A stretch of 64,000 nt of DNA from Borborobacter arsenicus (GCF_003934165.1 NZ_RKST01000015.1:62001-126000), one strand, 5' to 3'; shown: positions 9,131 through 18,074, counted from the first letter of the stretch. The notes: a model not told the origin generated them from the sequence alone. Translations and numbers: made by a program.

Positions 9131-9898
9131 ATGTCTCCGAGAATACCCGTCTTCGTCATAAATCTCGACCGTTCGCCGGAGCGTCTGGCGAAGATCAGGA
9201 AGAGGGCCGAGGAAATCGGCATCGACCTGATACGTGTCCGGGCGGTTGACGGCGCGCAACTCACGCCGGAACACTCGCAAAAGGTCGACCACGCCTCGTT
9301 CGCGCGCGATCACGGCAAGCGAATCCTGCCGGCGGAGATCGGCTGCTATCTGAGCCATCTCGATGCCTTACAGATCGTGGCTGATTCGCCGGAGAGCCAT
9401 GCGGTGATCGTCGAGGACGACGTCCAGTTCAACCCGGATTTCCTTGCCTTTCTTGATGATCTCGTCGCCCTGGAGGGGTGGGATGTCGTCAAGCTGGTCA
9501 ACCATCGCACGCGTGGTTTTGTTTCGCATGCCAAGGTCAATGACCGCTACCAGATCGGGCGCTGCGCACATGGGCCATGCGGGAGTTCGGCCGCCTATAT
9601 GGTAACGCGCCAGGGTGCAGGGCGACTGCTTGCGGCGCTGAATCCCATGGGACTGCCCTATGACGTGGCGCTCGAGCGCGGCTGGGCGGGCGGCTATGAG
9701 TTGTTTTCCACCGACCAGCCGGTCGTTCGCCTTTCGCCGGAAATGGGGAGCACCATTTTCGTTGGCGAGTCGCCATATCGCAAGGCGACGTTTCCTGCCC
9801 ATAAGCGGCTCAGGACACTGTTGTTTCGCAGCCGCGATTATCTCCGGCGCATCCGGTTCGCGCTTGCCTCAACGAGGCTCCGGCGGCGACAGGCGTGA
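9131..9898 (+). CDS. Glycosyltransferase family 25 (LPS-type) protein
   Basis: A 255-residue GT25 enzyme. The family landmarks are FVINLDRSPERL at residues 8-19, VRAVDGAQL, EIGCYLSHLDAL and the acidic metal/nucleotide-sugar motif VIVEDDV, followed by GPCGSSAAYMVTRQGAGRLL and an acidic-aromatic segment near PYDVALE. GT25 members add galactose or glucose to lipooligosaccharide or other surface glycans at the cytoplasmic face. The gene is followed by a GT4 gene in the same direction, 258 bases away, which suggests a shared role in cell-surface polysaccharide. Confidence 0.88.
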   Translation: MSPRIPVFVINLDRSPERLAKIRKRAEEIGIDLIRVRAVDGAQLTPEHSQKVDHASFARDHGKRILPAEIGCYLSHLDALQIVADSPESHAVIVEDDVQFNPDFLAFLDDLVALEGWDVVKLVNHRTRGFVSHAKVNDRYQIGRCAHGPCGSSAAYMVTRQGAGRLLAALNPMGLPYDVALERGWAGGYELFSTDQPVVRLSPEMGSTIFVGESPYRKATFPAHKRLRTLLFRSRDYLRRIRFALASTRLRRRQA

Positions 9899-10156
9899 AG
9901 CCGACGACACGCTCATTCCTTTCGTCGTGCCGATAGCTGGTGTATGTATTGGAAGCCGGGAACGGGCATTGAACCGGGCGTGCGAGGGTGGGCCTCGCTT
10001 GTCCGGCGATGGCGAGCCTTATGTCGGCAAGCGAATTGCGTTGCCACGAAAAAGCCAATATGTGTGACGCTTTCGTGTCAGCCGCCCGGCGGCTATCACC
10101 CTTTTGCAGACTGTTTTGACGGCCGTGCCAGGCCTTTCGGAGCCGACCGACCCTCG

Positions 10157-11290
10157 ATGAAGATTGCCCATCTCGTAAGCCAAAGCGCGCTGAACGGCGT
10201 GGCGACCAGCGTCAAGGCGCTGATCGATGAGCAGGTTCGCGCCGGGCATGAGATAATGCTGGTGCATCCGCGCGATTCATGGATTGGCGACCAGAGCTTC
10301 GCCGGGCCAGTCAAAAGGCTGGAGTCGAGCTTCAAGACGATCCCGGCCGATCTGCGAAACACTGGTTATCCCATACGCGATTGGGGCCGCACCCTGGTTC
10401 ATGCACATGGAAGCCGGGCAAACAAGCTGTTGATGATCTTCACGCTTGCCGACGGTGCTCCGGCAGTGATGACCGCGCATGCGCGGCAGTTCCAGTTGCC
10501 GTGGCGTTTTGCCCATGCCGTCATCGGACTCAGCCAGTCGACTGCCGATTACTACACCAAGCGGCTGCTGGTATCGCGGCGGCGGATGCATGTCGTGCCC
10601 AATCTTTTCCACGCCGATTCGCTGCGCGCGACGTCGGCCGAGGCGAGAAGCCGCGCGCGGGCGATGCTCGGCATTCGCGAAGAGGCCTTCCTGCTGGGAA
10701 CGGTCGGCCTGATCTGCGGCCGCAAGAGACAGGTCGACGCGCTGCGCATTCTCAAGCAACTGGTCCAGAATGGCCTGGATGCCGAATTGCTGCTGGTCGG
10801 AGGCGGAGACCCTGACGACCGCATGCCGGATTGGGAGGCGCTGCTGGCCGATCCGGTGATTAAGGACCGGGTCCATCTTCCCGGCCAGCGCGAGGATGCC
10901 GTGGCCCTGACTGCGGGCATGGACGTCTATTTGTGCACCTCAAGGGCCGAGCAGGCGCCGATCGCGCCGCTGGAGGCGATGGCGCAGGAAATCCCGGTTC
11001 TTTCGACCGATGTCGGCAACATGCCGGACCTGCTGCCGAAGACGCGGATTTTTCCGATGGGCGACATAGGCGCCATGGCGGCTGCCGCCGAGCAATTCGC
11101 CCGCAACGAGGATCTTCGGCGCCGGACCGGCGCGACGGATCGTGCGACGGTGATAGAGCGGCTGTCGCCAGCGCTCATCCTGCCGCGCATCGAGCGCGTC
11201 TATCGGGCGGCACTTGGCCGTGCCAGCGACCGCGGCTGGAAATATTTCAAGAATCCCGAGGACCGCTGGCTGCCCGAACGCTGCGACTGA
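10157..11290 (+). CDS. Glycosyltransferase family 4 (group 1) protein
   Basis: A 377-residue GT4 glycosyltransferase. The N-terminal acceptor half begins MKIAHLVSQSALNGVATSVKALI and contains VHAHGSRANKLLM; the C-terminal donor half contains GLICGRKRQVDALRIL, the DVYLCTSRAEQAPIAPLEAMA motif with the conserved EX7E-type glutamates, and VLSTDVGNMPDLL. The ATG at 10157 begins the canonical first beta strand, so I prefer it to the long upstream frame that opens at 9944. Probable substrate is a nucleotide-activated sugar for a surface glycan; it follows a GT25 gene. Confidence 0.85.
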   Translation: MKIAHLVSQSALNGVATSVKALIDEQVRAGHEIMLVHPRDSWIGDQSFAGPVKRLESSFKTIPADLRNTGYPIRDWGRTLVHAHGSRANKLLMIFTLADGAPAVMTAHARQFQLPWRFAHAVIGLSQSTADYYTKRLLVSRRRMHVVPNLFHADSLRATSAEARSRARAMLGIREEAFLLGTVGLICGRKRQVDALRILKQLVQNGLDAELLLVGGGDPDDRMPDWEALLADPVIKDRVHLPGQREDAVALTAGMDVYLCTSRAEQAPIAPLEAMAQEIPVLSTDVGNMPDLLPKTRIFPMGDIGAMAAAAEQFARNEDLRRRTGATDRATVIERLSPALILPRIERVYRAALGRASDRGWKYFKNPEDRWLPERCD

Positions 11291-11308
11291 GCGGGGCGGA
11301 AGTTCGGC

Positions 11309-11566
11309 TCAGCGGTAGCGCAGCTTCAGGCCGACGATGGTGGCGATGAACAGGAACGACACCATATTGGCCATGATCAGCGGCCATGAGCCGATCAACA
11401 GGCCATAAAGAAGCCAGAGGAAGATGCCGGTGGCGAGAGCGCCGGTGGTGAGCAGCGAAATGTCGTCAGCCTTCTTTTGGCGACGAATTTTCAGGATTTG
11501 CGGCAACCAGCAGAAGGTGGTGATGAAGGCCGCCACGGAGCCGATTATTTCGACCGAAAAGTGCAA
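11309..11566 (-). CDS. SemiSWEET-like PQ-loop (MtN3) sugar transporter
   Basis: An 85-residue, three-helix protein with the PQ-loop signature of bacterial SemiSWEETs: IIGSVAAFITTFCWLPQ in helix 1, then the basic loop KIRRQKKADDIS, LFLWLLYGLLI-like helix 2 (read as GIFLWLLYGLLIGSWPL) and helix 3 MANMVSFLFIATIVGLKL. Such proteins dimerise to form a facilitative sugar pore. The start is uncertain: a TTG at 11566 gives the family's usual length, while an in-frame upstream start would be at 11677 and add 37 unusual residues. Confidence 0.75.
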   Translation of the reverse strand: MHFSVEIIGSVAAFITTFCWLPQILKIRRQKKADDISLLTTGALATGIFLWLLYGLLIGSWPLIMANMVSFLFIATIVGLKLRYR

Positions 11567-11692
11567 GGCAGCGAACTTTCGAAACGTGGGTGTTGCTCGC
11601 CCCTGCAATGGCAGAAGCGCGAATCGTTGTGAAGCAGGATTCGCGCGCTGGACCAAGTGACGCGGCGCTTCATGCATAGGGTTGGGCGAAGG

Positions 11693-13099
11693 TCAGACCC
11701 TTCCACCGAGCAGATACCAGAACATTCCCAGCAGCGAGCAGGTCGCAAGCAGCGGGATGATCCTAGATCCGAAGCGGAACGCCGCGACGATTGCCGCCAG
11801 AGTAAGCACGAGCGCAGGAAGTTGTACCGTTTGCCAGACCGGGAGGCTGACCGACATTCCATATCCGTGCCACTGCAGAACCTGGCTGAACAGGACGTGG
11901 AGCGCGAACCACACGGCAAGGTTCATGATGACCCCGACAACCGCCGCAGTGACCGCCGACAAGGCGCCTGTCAAAGCCCTGTTGCCGCGTAGGACCTCGA
12001 TGAAGGGAGCGCCCAGGAATATCCATAGGAAGCAGGGGATGAATGTGACCCATGTCGTCAGCACCGCTGCCAGTGTGGCGGCAAGCATTGGGTCGAGCGC
12101 TCCCGGGTTCCTGTGGGCTCCCATGAAGCCGACGAACTGGACGACTTGAATCAACGGGCCTGGCGTCGTTTCAGCCATGCCGAGCCCGTCGAGCATTTCG
12201 CCGGGCTGGAGCCATCCGTAATGCTGGACGGCTTCCTGCGCCACATAAGCCAGGACCGCATAGGCCCCGCCGAAGGTCACCATCGCCATCTTGCTGAAGA
12301 AAACTGCGATCTGGCTGAAGGCGTTGTCGGGGCCGAGGTAAAGAAGCAGCAGCGCGACCGGCACCAGCCACAATGCAAGGAATATGCCGGATACCTTCAG
12401 CGACCAGGCCAGGTTCGGGCGTGCGTGTGCGGGCGTTTCTTCGCCGAGGGCGGAATCCCTGTCGTCGAGCGGATTGTCTGCGCCCTTGTGACCGCCTCCG
12501 ACGTGGAACAGGCGCGAGCCGGCGCGCCCGCCGGCAAAGCCGATCAATGAAGCGGCAAGGATGATCAGCGGAAAGGGAATGCTGAAAAAGAAGATCGCCA
12601 CGAAGGCGGCGACGGCAATGCCGATCATGACGGCGTTCTTGAGGGCCCGCCGGCCGATGCGGGCTACGGCCTGAAGCACGATGGCAAGGACCGCCGCCTT
12701 CAGGCCGAAGAACAGGCCTTCGACCATGCCTGTATTGCCGAATGCTGCATAAATGTAGCTTAGCGCCAGAATTGAAAGGAAGCCGGGCAGGACGAAGAGC
12801 GCTCCGGCGACCAGACCGCCTTTCGTCTTGTGCAGCAGCCAGCCGATATAGATCGCCAATTGCTGCGCTTCCGGTCCGGGCAGCAGCATGCAGTAGTTGA
12901 GGGCATGCAGAAACCTGTTCTCGCCGATCCAGCGCTTTTCCTCGACCAGGATGCGGTGCATGACCGCAATCTGTCCGGCCGGGCCGCCGAAGCTGAGGGC
13001 TGCAACGCGAACCCAGACATTGAGCGCCTCGCGGAACGAGACGCCATGATCGTGCGGGGCGGCCTTGTGCGAGGCCGTCTGTTCAAGAAGCGCTGACAT
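11693..13099 (-). CDS. chrA: Chromate efflux transporter ChrA (two CHR domains)
   Basis: A 468-residue membrane protein with two homologous CHR domains, as in long-chain ChrA chromate exporters. The N-terminal half has LSFGGPAGQIAVMHR and MLLPGPEAQQLAIYIGW; the C-terminal half has MVTFGGAYAVLAYVAQ and AETTPGPLIQVVQFVGF. These paired FGG and PGP motifs are the hallmark of the family. A cytoplasmic charged loop (about residues 215-245) separates the halves. The ATG at 13099 lies one base after the chrB stop, so the two genes are translationally coupled. Function: export of chromate that enters through sulfate uptake. Confidence 0.92.
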   Translation of the reverse strand: MSALLEQTASHKAAPHDHGVSFREALNVWVRVAALSFGGPAGQIAVMHRILVEEKRWIGENRFLHALNYCMLLPGPEAQQLAIYIGWLLHKTKGGLVAGALFVLPGFLSILALSYIYAAFGNTGMVEGLFFGLKAAVLAIVLQAVARIGRRALKNAVMIGIAVAAFVAIFFFSIPFPLIILAASLIGFAGGRAGSRLFHVGGGHKGADNPLDDRDSALGEETPAHARPNLAWSLKVSGIFLALWLVPVALLLLYLGPDNAFSQIAVFFSKMAMVTFGGAYAVLAYVAQEAVQHYGWLQPGEMLDGLGMAETTPGPLIQVVQFVGFMGAHRNPGALDPMLAATLAAVLTTWVTFIPCFLWIFLGAPFIEVLRGNRALTGALSAVTAAVVGVIMNLAVWFALHVLFSQVLQWHGYGMSVSLPVWQTVQLPALVLTLAAIVAAFRFGSRIIPLLATCSLLGMFWYLLGGRV

Positions 13100-13100
13100 G

Positions 13101-13919
13101 TCACGCAGCAGCCTTGCTCGATGGCCAGTTATGGGTTTCGTCGGTCGCGTCCCGGCACCAGCGATAGAACGCATCGTAGAGACCCATCCCCGCCTCCAAC
13201 TGAGCGAGGTCGTCCGCATAGATTCGCGAGAGCCCGAGTGAGGCGGCAAGCAGCCCTGGCGCCTGGGGCGCGAGGTCAAGTCTGGCTGTGTCCGCCCCGC
13301 GAATTATGGTGGCCAGTCGAAGCAGGGCCTCGCTGGCAAGCCCGAACTCCTCGACCATCACGTCGAAGGTGCACAGTTCGCCGCGATGGCTCCAGAACAC
13401 GTCCTCTATGTCGAATGGCTCGGCGTCGAAGCGCTCGCCGACGGCCTGGACCTCGGACGGTGTGACATAGAGGAAAACGGCATGGGGATCGACGAAGCGA
13501 CGGATCAGCCAGGGGCAGGCGATCCTGTCGATCTTGGGTCGTGCCCTTGTCACCCAGACGGTCCGGCCCTGGGGGTCAGGCTTGGGCAGTTTCGACACCG
13601 GCACCGCAGGCAGACCAGCCGCCGCCCATGCCTCAAAACCACCGTCGAGGACTTCGGACGGGACGCCCTCATGGCGAAGCCAGGCGGCAGTGCCGTGGCT
13701 CAATTTCGAGCCGTGGTGGCAGATGATGATGGCCGATCGTCCCGTCAACTCTGCGCGCCAGTTGCGGATATCGGTATGGCTGCGCCGCGCCGAGCCTGGA
13801 ATCAGGCGTGGATCAAGTTCGAAGTCTTCATCATTGCGAACATCGATCAGGGCCGGCGAATTCGGCGTGCCGATCAGGCGAGCCAGCTTTTCGATTGAGA
13901 TCATAGTTGGGGATGACAT
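13101..13919 (-). CDS. Rhodanese-ChrB fusion, chromate resistance regulator/accessory protein
   Basis: A 272-residue two-domain protein. Residues 5-112 form a rhodanese domain with a cysteine at position 67 in the active loop (ICHHGSKLS), where histidines replace the usual first loop residues. Residues 118-262 match the ChrB C-terminal domain: WVTRARPKIDRIACPWLIRRFVD is its signature, and C- and H-containing segments such as FWSHRGELCTFD follow. In Ochrobactrum, ChrB represses the chr operon and responds to chromate. Its position directly before chrA, and a perfect inverted repeat just upstream, fit a regulator or sensor. Whether the rhodanese domain is active is unknown. Confidence 0.85.
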   Translation of the reverse strand: MSSPTMISIEKLARLIGTPNSPALIDVRNDEDFELDPRLIPGSARRSHTDIRNWRAELTGRSAIIICHHGSKLSHGTAAWLRHEGVPSEVLDGGFEAWAAAGLPAVPVSKLPKPDPQGRTVWVTRARPKIDRIACPWLIRRFVDPHAVFLYVTPSEVQAVGERFDAEPFDIEDVFWSHRGELCTFDVMVEEFGLASEALLRLATIIRGADTARLDLAPQAPGLLAASLGLSRIYADDLAQLEAGMGLYDAFYRWCRDATDETHNWPSSKAAA

Positions 13920-13971
13920 GACGCGTCCTTCCTTGTTTCAGGTTCATGGACGCGATTCTTGGGCCATAGCC

Positions 13972-14031
13972 TCATGGGGAGACCGCAATCCCCATGAATG
14001 ATGTAATCGCTCCAATCGCTGTTTTTGTCAA
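13972..14031 (-). promoter_or_regulatory. Probable chrB-chrA promoter and operator
   Basis: Upstream of chrB, read on the minus strand, TTGACA (14031-14026) is followed after 17 bases by GATTAC/ATTACA (about 14008-14002), a weak -10. Immediately downstream lies a perfect 9-base inverted repeat, TCATGGGGA and TCCCCATGA with an 8-base spacer (13972-13997), which would cover the transcription start and early transcript. This is the natural place for a repressor; ChrB itself is the obvious candidate, by inference. Confidence 0.55.
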
Positions 14032-14123
14032 GAAAAGCGACTGTTCCGGGCCGAGGCGAGAAAGCCTCGCGCGCCGAGTCCGCCTGTTGCCGCAAGAGCC
14101 TGATATCGAATCATTTTTTAGGG

Positions 14124-15341
14124 TCAGGGAAACAGGGGGTCGGGCGCCATCTCCAGGTGAAGCTGCGTGCCGGTCCAGGGATGCGCCTCGCAGACGGCTT
14201 CATCGAGTTCGACCCCGAGGCCGGGTTCCTTCGACGGGATGACATTGCCGTCCTGCCATTCGATCTTCTGCTTCAGGAGCGTGGCGTGGAAGCCGTCCCA
14301 TTGCTTCAGCGACTCCAGGATGAGGAAATTGGGAAGCGTCACCGCAAGCTGGATATTGGCCGCGCCGACGATCGGCCCGCAATAGCAATGCGGTGCGACC
14401 TGTATGTGACAGGCCTCGGCCATGGCGGCGATCTTCTTGGTTTCGAGGATGCCGCCGGAGCGGCCGAGATCGGGCTGGAGGATGGAGGCAGCGCGGTTTT
14501 CGATGACGCGGGCGAATTCCCATTTGGTCGTCAGCCGCTCGCCGGTGGCGATAGGGATCGAAGTTGCGCGCGCGACTTCTGCCATCACCTCGGGCATGTC
14601 CGGCGGCACCGGCTCCTCGAACCAGAGCGGATCATAGGGCTCGATGGCGCGGGCCATGCGCAAGGCGCCGGAGGCGGTGAACTGGCCATGCGTGCCGAAG
14701 AGGATGTCAGTTCTGGTGCCGACCGCCTCGCGGATCGCTTTCAGCATGCGCGCCGACAGGTCGATATCGGCAAGGCGCGGCTGGTGGCCGTCAAAGGCGG
14801 TATAGGGGCCGGCGGGATCGAGCTTTACGGCGGTGAAGCCCCGCTCGACATAGGCGAGCGCGCATTCGGCGGCGAGGTGGGGATCGTTGTAGACGTTGCG
14901 GTCGGGATTGTCGGCCTCGGCCGGAACGGCGCTGCCGGTCTGCGGATAGAGATAGGTGTAGGAGCGCAGCGCCTCATGCACCTGGCCGCCGAGGAGCTTG
15001 TAGACCGGCTTGCCTGCCTCCTTGCCGATGATGTCCCAACAGGCGATTTCCAGCGCCGAAACGCAGCCCATGACGGACGGGTCGGGCCGCTGCGAGAAGC
15101 CGGAGGAATAGGCGCGCCGGAAGAAGGTCTCGATGTCGTGCGGGTCCTTGCCGACCAGATAGCGGGAGGCGATGTCCTCGATCATCTTCGCCGTCAGGTG
15201 CGGATCGAAGGCGGCGCTATAGGCTTCGCCATAGCCGATCACGTTGGAATCGGTGGTGAGCTTGACGAAGATGAAATAGCGCCCGCCGATGCCCGGCGGC
15301 GGGTTGCCGACCACGAAGGTTTTGACGTCGGTGATCTTCAT
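14124..15341 (-). CDS. Mandelate racemase/muconate lactonizing enzyme-family sugar-acid dehydratase
   Basis: A 405-residue enolase-superfamily enzyme, probably a sugar-acid dehydratase in carbohydrate catabolism. The capping domain holds ITDVKTFVVGNPPP; the barrel shows AVKLDPAGPY, LWFEEPVPPD and ATGERLTTKWEF (second and third metal-binding glutamates), then QPDLGRSGGILETKKIA and the histidine-containing VAPHCYCGP. Where many relatives have the first metal-ligand aspartate, this protein reads FGTHGQF. The ATG at 15341 begins the family's usual MKITDVK; the substrate is not identifiable from sequence alone. It sits next to a GMC oxidoreductase in the same direction, separated by a palindromic repeat. 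Confidence 0.82.
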   Translation of the reverse strand: MKITDVKTFVVGNPPPGIGGRYFIFVKLTTDSNVIGYGEAYSAAFDPHLTAKMIEDIASRYLVGKDPHDIETFFRRAYSSGFSQRPDPSVMGCVSALEIACWDIIGKEAGKPVYKLLGGQVHEALRSYTYLYPQTGSAVPAEADNPDRNVYNDPHLAAECALAYVERGFTAVKLDPAGPYTAFDGHQPRLADIDLSARMLKAIREAVGTRTDILFGTHGQFTASGALRMARAIEPYDPLWFEEPVPPDMPEVMAEVARATSIPIATGERLTTKWEFARVIENRAASILQPDLGRSGGILETKKIAAMAEACHIQVAPHCYCGPIVGAANIQLAVTLPNFLILESLKQWDGFHATLLKQKIEWQDGNVIPSKEPGLGVELDEAVCEAHPWTGTQLHLEMAPDPLFP

Positions 15342-15374
15342 GGACGATTTCTCCAAGTGTTCGAGGTCATTGCT

Positions 15375-15499
15375 GCCCCTCATCCGCCTGCCGGCACCTT
15401 CTCCCCGAATAGTGACGGGGAGAAGGGGGAAGCGGCGATGTTGCGGCCAGCCTCCTTCTCCCTGCTTGCGGGGAGAAGGTCCGGCAGGGGATGAGGGGC
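15375..15499. repeat. Palindromic intergenic element (CTTCTCCCCG type)
   Basis: Two long arms face each other: GCCCCTCATC...CTGCCGG...CCTTCTCCCCG on the left, and its near-complement CGGGGAGAAGG...CCGGCAG...GATGAGGGGC on the right, with a further inverted CTTCTCCCC/GGGGAGAAG pair inside. The roughly 125-base element fills the gap between the dehydratase and the GMC oxidoreductase genes. It resembles the short mosaic palindromes common between rhizobial genes, and could form a large hairpin in the transcript. Confidence 0.8.
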
Positions 15500-15503
15500 G
15501 ATC

Positions 15504-17117
15504 TTACCCATCCCAATCCTCCAAAATCATCTCAGCCCCCTTCCAGCCGGTGAGAATGGCGGCGGCGTTGGTGTTGCCGCTGATATTGTCGGGGAAGATC
15601 GAGGCATCGACAATGCGCAAGGCCTCGAGCCCATGTACCTTGAGGCGCGGGTCGACGACGGATCGCGACGGGCCCATGCGGCAGGTGGAAACCGGATGAT
15701 AGACGGTGCCGCTGCGTGCGCGGAAATCGGCGACCAGTTCGTCATCGGTCACGCAAGCCGGGCCGGGCAGGACTTCCGCCTCGATGATCTCGGCCATCGC
15801 CGGCATGGAGGCGAGCCTGCGCAGGAATTTCACTGCCGCCAGCATTTCGGAAACGTCGCTGTCGGTCGAATAGGCATTGGCGACGATCTTGGGATGATCG
15901 AGCGGGTCGCTGCTGCGGATCATGATCGAACCGCGGCTGGAGGGACGGCAGTTCGACAAGCCGATGGAAAAGCCGGGCCACGGATCGGGCGACAGGATCG
16001 GGCGCTCGCCGGGTTTGGGCAGAACTGTGGAGAAGGCCTGGAAATAGAGCTGCATGTTGGGGCGCTTCTGGCTCGCATCGGTGCGGAAGAAGCCGCCGCC
16101 CTGGTTCATGCTCATCGACAGCGGGCCTTTGTGCAACAGCAGATATTGCAGGCCGACCAGCGCCTTGCCCCACCATGGACGCAGGATCTGGTTGAGCGTC
16201 GGCAGGCGGCCTTTATAGGTGTAATTGATGCCGAGATGGTCCTGCAGGTTGGCACCGACATGGGCGTTTGCCAGCAAGACCTCGATGCCGAGGCCCTGTA
16301 GCAGGCCGGCGGGGCCGATGCCGGAAAGCTGTAGCAGCTGCGGCGTGGCGACCGAGCCGGCGCAGAGGACGACCTCGCGGCCGGCGCGGGCGTTCAGCGT
16401 GCGACCGCCTTGCCGGTATTGCACGCCGGTGGCGCGGGTGCCCTCGAACAGGATTTTCGTTGCCAGCGCATGGGTTTCGACGCGGACATTCTCGCGCTTC
16501 ATCGCCGGGCGCAGGAAGGCGCGGGCGGCCGACATACGCCTGCCGTTGCGGGTGGTGATCTGGTAGACGCCCACACCCTCCTGCGTCGCGCCGTTGAAGT
16601 CCTCGTTCAAGGCAAGGCCGGCCTCGACGCCGGCTTTGAGAAAGCGATGGGTGAGCGGATGGACGTTCGCGCGGTTGTCGGTGACATGGACCGGCCCGCC
16701 GCGCCCGCGCCACTGGTCGGCACCGGCCTCATTGTCCTCGATTTGTCTGAACAGCGGCAGCAAATCGGCATAGGCCCAGCCGGGATTGCCGGCGGCGGCC
16801 CAGGCGTCGAAATCCTCTGCCGCGCCCCTGACCCAGACCATGGCGTTGATCGAACTCGATCCGCCGAGCAGCTTGCCGCGCGGCCAGTGATCGGCGTTGC
16901 CGGCCAGGCCCGGATCAGGCTCGGTGCGATAGTTCCAGTTGACGGCGGGGTCGAAGAAGGTCTTACCGTAGCCGAGCGGCATCTGCACGAAAAAGCGGCG
17001 ATCGGTGCCGCCGGCCTCCAGAACCAACACCGAGAAACGGCCATTGGCCGATAGCCGCTCGGCCACCACCGAACCGGCAGAACCAGCACCGACGACAATG
17101 AAATCATAGCTTTGCAT
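15504..17117 (-). CDS. GMC-family FAD-dependent oxidoreductase (choline/alcohol dehydrogenase type)
   Basis: A 537-residue flavoprotein. The N-terminal FAD-binding motif is VVGAGSAGSVVAERL with LVLEAGG at the end of strand 2; the GMC signature 1 region reads GKLLGGSSSINAMVWVRG, and signature 2 contains GSVATPQLLQLSGIGP. Near the C-terminus YHPVSTCRMG carries the catalytic histidine and NTNAAAILTGWKGAEMIL closes the FAD site. This is the BetA/AlkJ-like branch that oxidises alcohols or choline; the substrate is undetermined. It may work in the same catabolic route as the neighbouring dehydratase, by proximity only. Confidence 0.9.
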   Translation of the reverse strand: MQSYDFIVVGAGSAGSVVAERLSANGRFSVLVLEAGGTDRRFFVQMPLGYGKTFFDPAVNWNYRTEPDPGLAGNADHWPRGKLLGGSSSINAMVWVRGAAEDFDAWAAAGNPGWAYADLLPLFRQIEDNEAGADQWRGRGGPVHVTDNRANVHPLTHRFLKAGVEAGLALNEDFNGATQEGVGVYQITTRNGRRMSAARAFLRPAMKRENVRVETHALATKILFEGTRATGVQYRQGGRTLNARAGREVVLCAGSVATPQLLQLSGIGPAGLLQGLGIEVLLANAHVGANLQDHLGINYTYKGRLPTLNQILRPWWGKALVGLQYLLLHKGPLSMSMNQGGGFFRTDASQKRPNMQLYFQAFSTVLPKPGERPILSPDPWPGFSIGLSNCRPSSRGSIMIRSSDPLDHPKIVANAYSTDSDVSEMLAAVKFLRRLASMPAMAEIIEAEVLPGPACVTDDELVADFRARSGTVYHPVSTCRMGPSRSVVDPRLKVHGLEALRIVDASIFPDNISGNTNAAAILTGWKGAEMILEDWDG

Positions 17118-17277
17118 GAGAAATCAAACGCCGCCCGCGAAGCCGTTCACAATGTGATTCATCCTAGCCTCGACCCGTTGCCGCTGCCATCGGGCCATCC
17201 GGCATGGCTTGTGAAAAAAGCGACGGCATGCGCATGATCGGATCAATCTCAGAGCCGGAATCAGACAGGAGAGCGGG

Positions 17278-17670
17278 ATGGTCAAATATGCGGATGGCAG
17301 GCCGGCGGGCGATCTCACCTTGCGCACGCTTGCCATGCCCTCCGACGCCAATGCCGCGGGTGACATTTTCGGCGGCTGGGTGATGGCGCAGATGGACCTT
17401 GCCTGCGGTATCCGCGCCGCCGAGCGCGCAAGGGGCCGCGTGGTGACGGCGGCGGTTAAGGAGATGTCCTTCGCCAAGCCGATGAAGATCGGCGACACGC
17501 TTTGCGTCTACACGCAGATCATGCGGATCGGCCGCACGTCGATGACACTCAAGGTCGAAGCCTGGGCGCAGCGCTATCTGCAGGAGCTGATGGAGAAGGT
17601 GACCGATGCCGACTTCGTCATGGTGGCGCTGGACGGCACCAACCGGCCGACGCCGATCCCGCCGGAATGA
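17278..17670 (+). CDS. Acyl-CoA thioesterase (YciA-type hotdog fold)
   Basis: A 130-residue single-hotdog thioesterase. The family core is present: AMPSDANAAGDIFGGWVMAQMD, in which the aspartate and following glycine-rich helix form the active site, then VVTAAVKEMSFAKPMKIGD and VYTQIMRIGRTSMTLKVEAW. YciA/BFIT-type enzymes hydrolyse a range of acyl-CoA esters in the cytoplasm. The ATG at 17278 has CAGGAGAGC upstream. It is an isolated gene between two genes on the other strand. Confidence 0.88.
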   Translation: MVKYADGRPAGDLTLRTLAMPSDANAAGDIFGGWVMAQMDLACGIRAAERARGRVVTAAVKEMSFAKPMKIGDTLCVYTQIMRIGRTSMTLKVEAWAQRYLQELMEKVTDADFVMVALDGTNRPTPIPPE

Positions 17671-17696
17671 TATAATTTCAACAGGAAGGTTGTGGC

Positions 17697-18074
17697 CTAG
17701 CCTTCCTGTTTCGATGCCGCATCGTAACGCGAGCGGGCCGCGTTGATGTGGAGCGTGTTCTGGCGCGCCCAGTCGGCAAGCGCGTTGACCGGCTCCTGGA
17801 GCTGGTGGCCGAGTTCCGTCAATTCATAATCCACGCGCGGTGGAATCGTCGGGAACACGGTTCGCGTGACAAAGCCGTCACGCTCGAGGCCGCGCAGCGT
17901 CGTGGTCAGCATCTTTTGTGAAATGCCGCCCACGGCGTGGCGCAACTCGCTGAAGCGCATCGGCCCGTTGCTGAGCATGCCGACCACCAGCACCGTCCAT
18001 TTATCGCCGACCCGCTGCAGGATCTCGCTGATCGCCCGGCAATCCTCGCTGCGGTGAACGTGCCTTGGTTTCAT
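17697..18074 (-). CDS. HxlR-family winged-helix transcriptional regulator
   Basis: A 125-residue HxlR/MarR-like repressor. C12 sits in SEDCRAISEILQRVGDKW, the position of the redox- or quinone-sensing cysteine in YodB/HypR-type members; the recognition part reads RFSELRHAVGGISQKMLTTTLRGLERDG, followed by the wing VDYELTELG. The ATG at 18074 has GGAGG seven to eleven bases upstream; the longer frame to 18749 is antisense to the next gene. It is divergent from a flavin reductase gene 87 bases away, with inverted repeats between, so it very likely controls that gene and itself. Confidence 0.87.
   Translation of the reverse strand: MKPRHVHRSEDCRAISEILQRVGDKWTVLVVGMLSNGPMRFSELRHAVGGISQKMLTTTLRGLERDGFVTRTVFPTIPPRVDYELTELGHQLQEPVNALADWARQNTLHINAARSRYDAASKQEG

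Noticed and set aside
14025-15494. A 489-codon plus-strand frame opposite the enolase-superfamily gene
   Set aside because: The minus-strand product has conserved motifs; the plus-strand translation is low-complexity shadow that also runs into a palindromic repeat.
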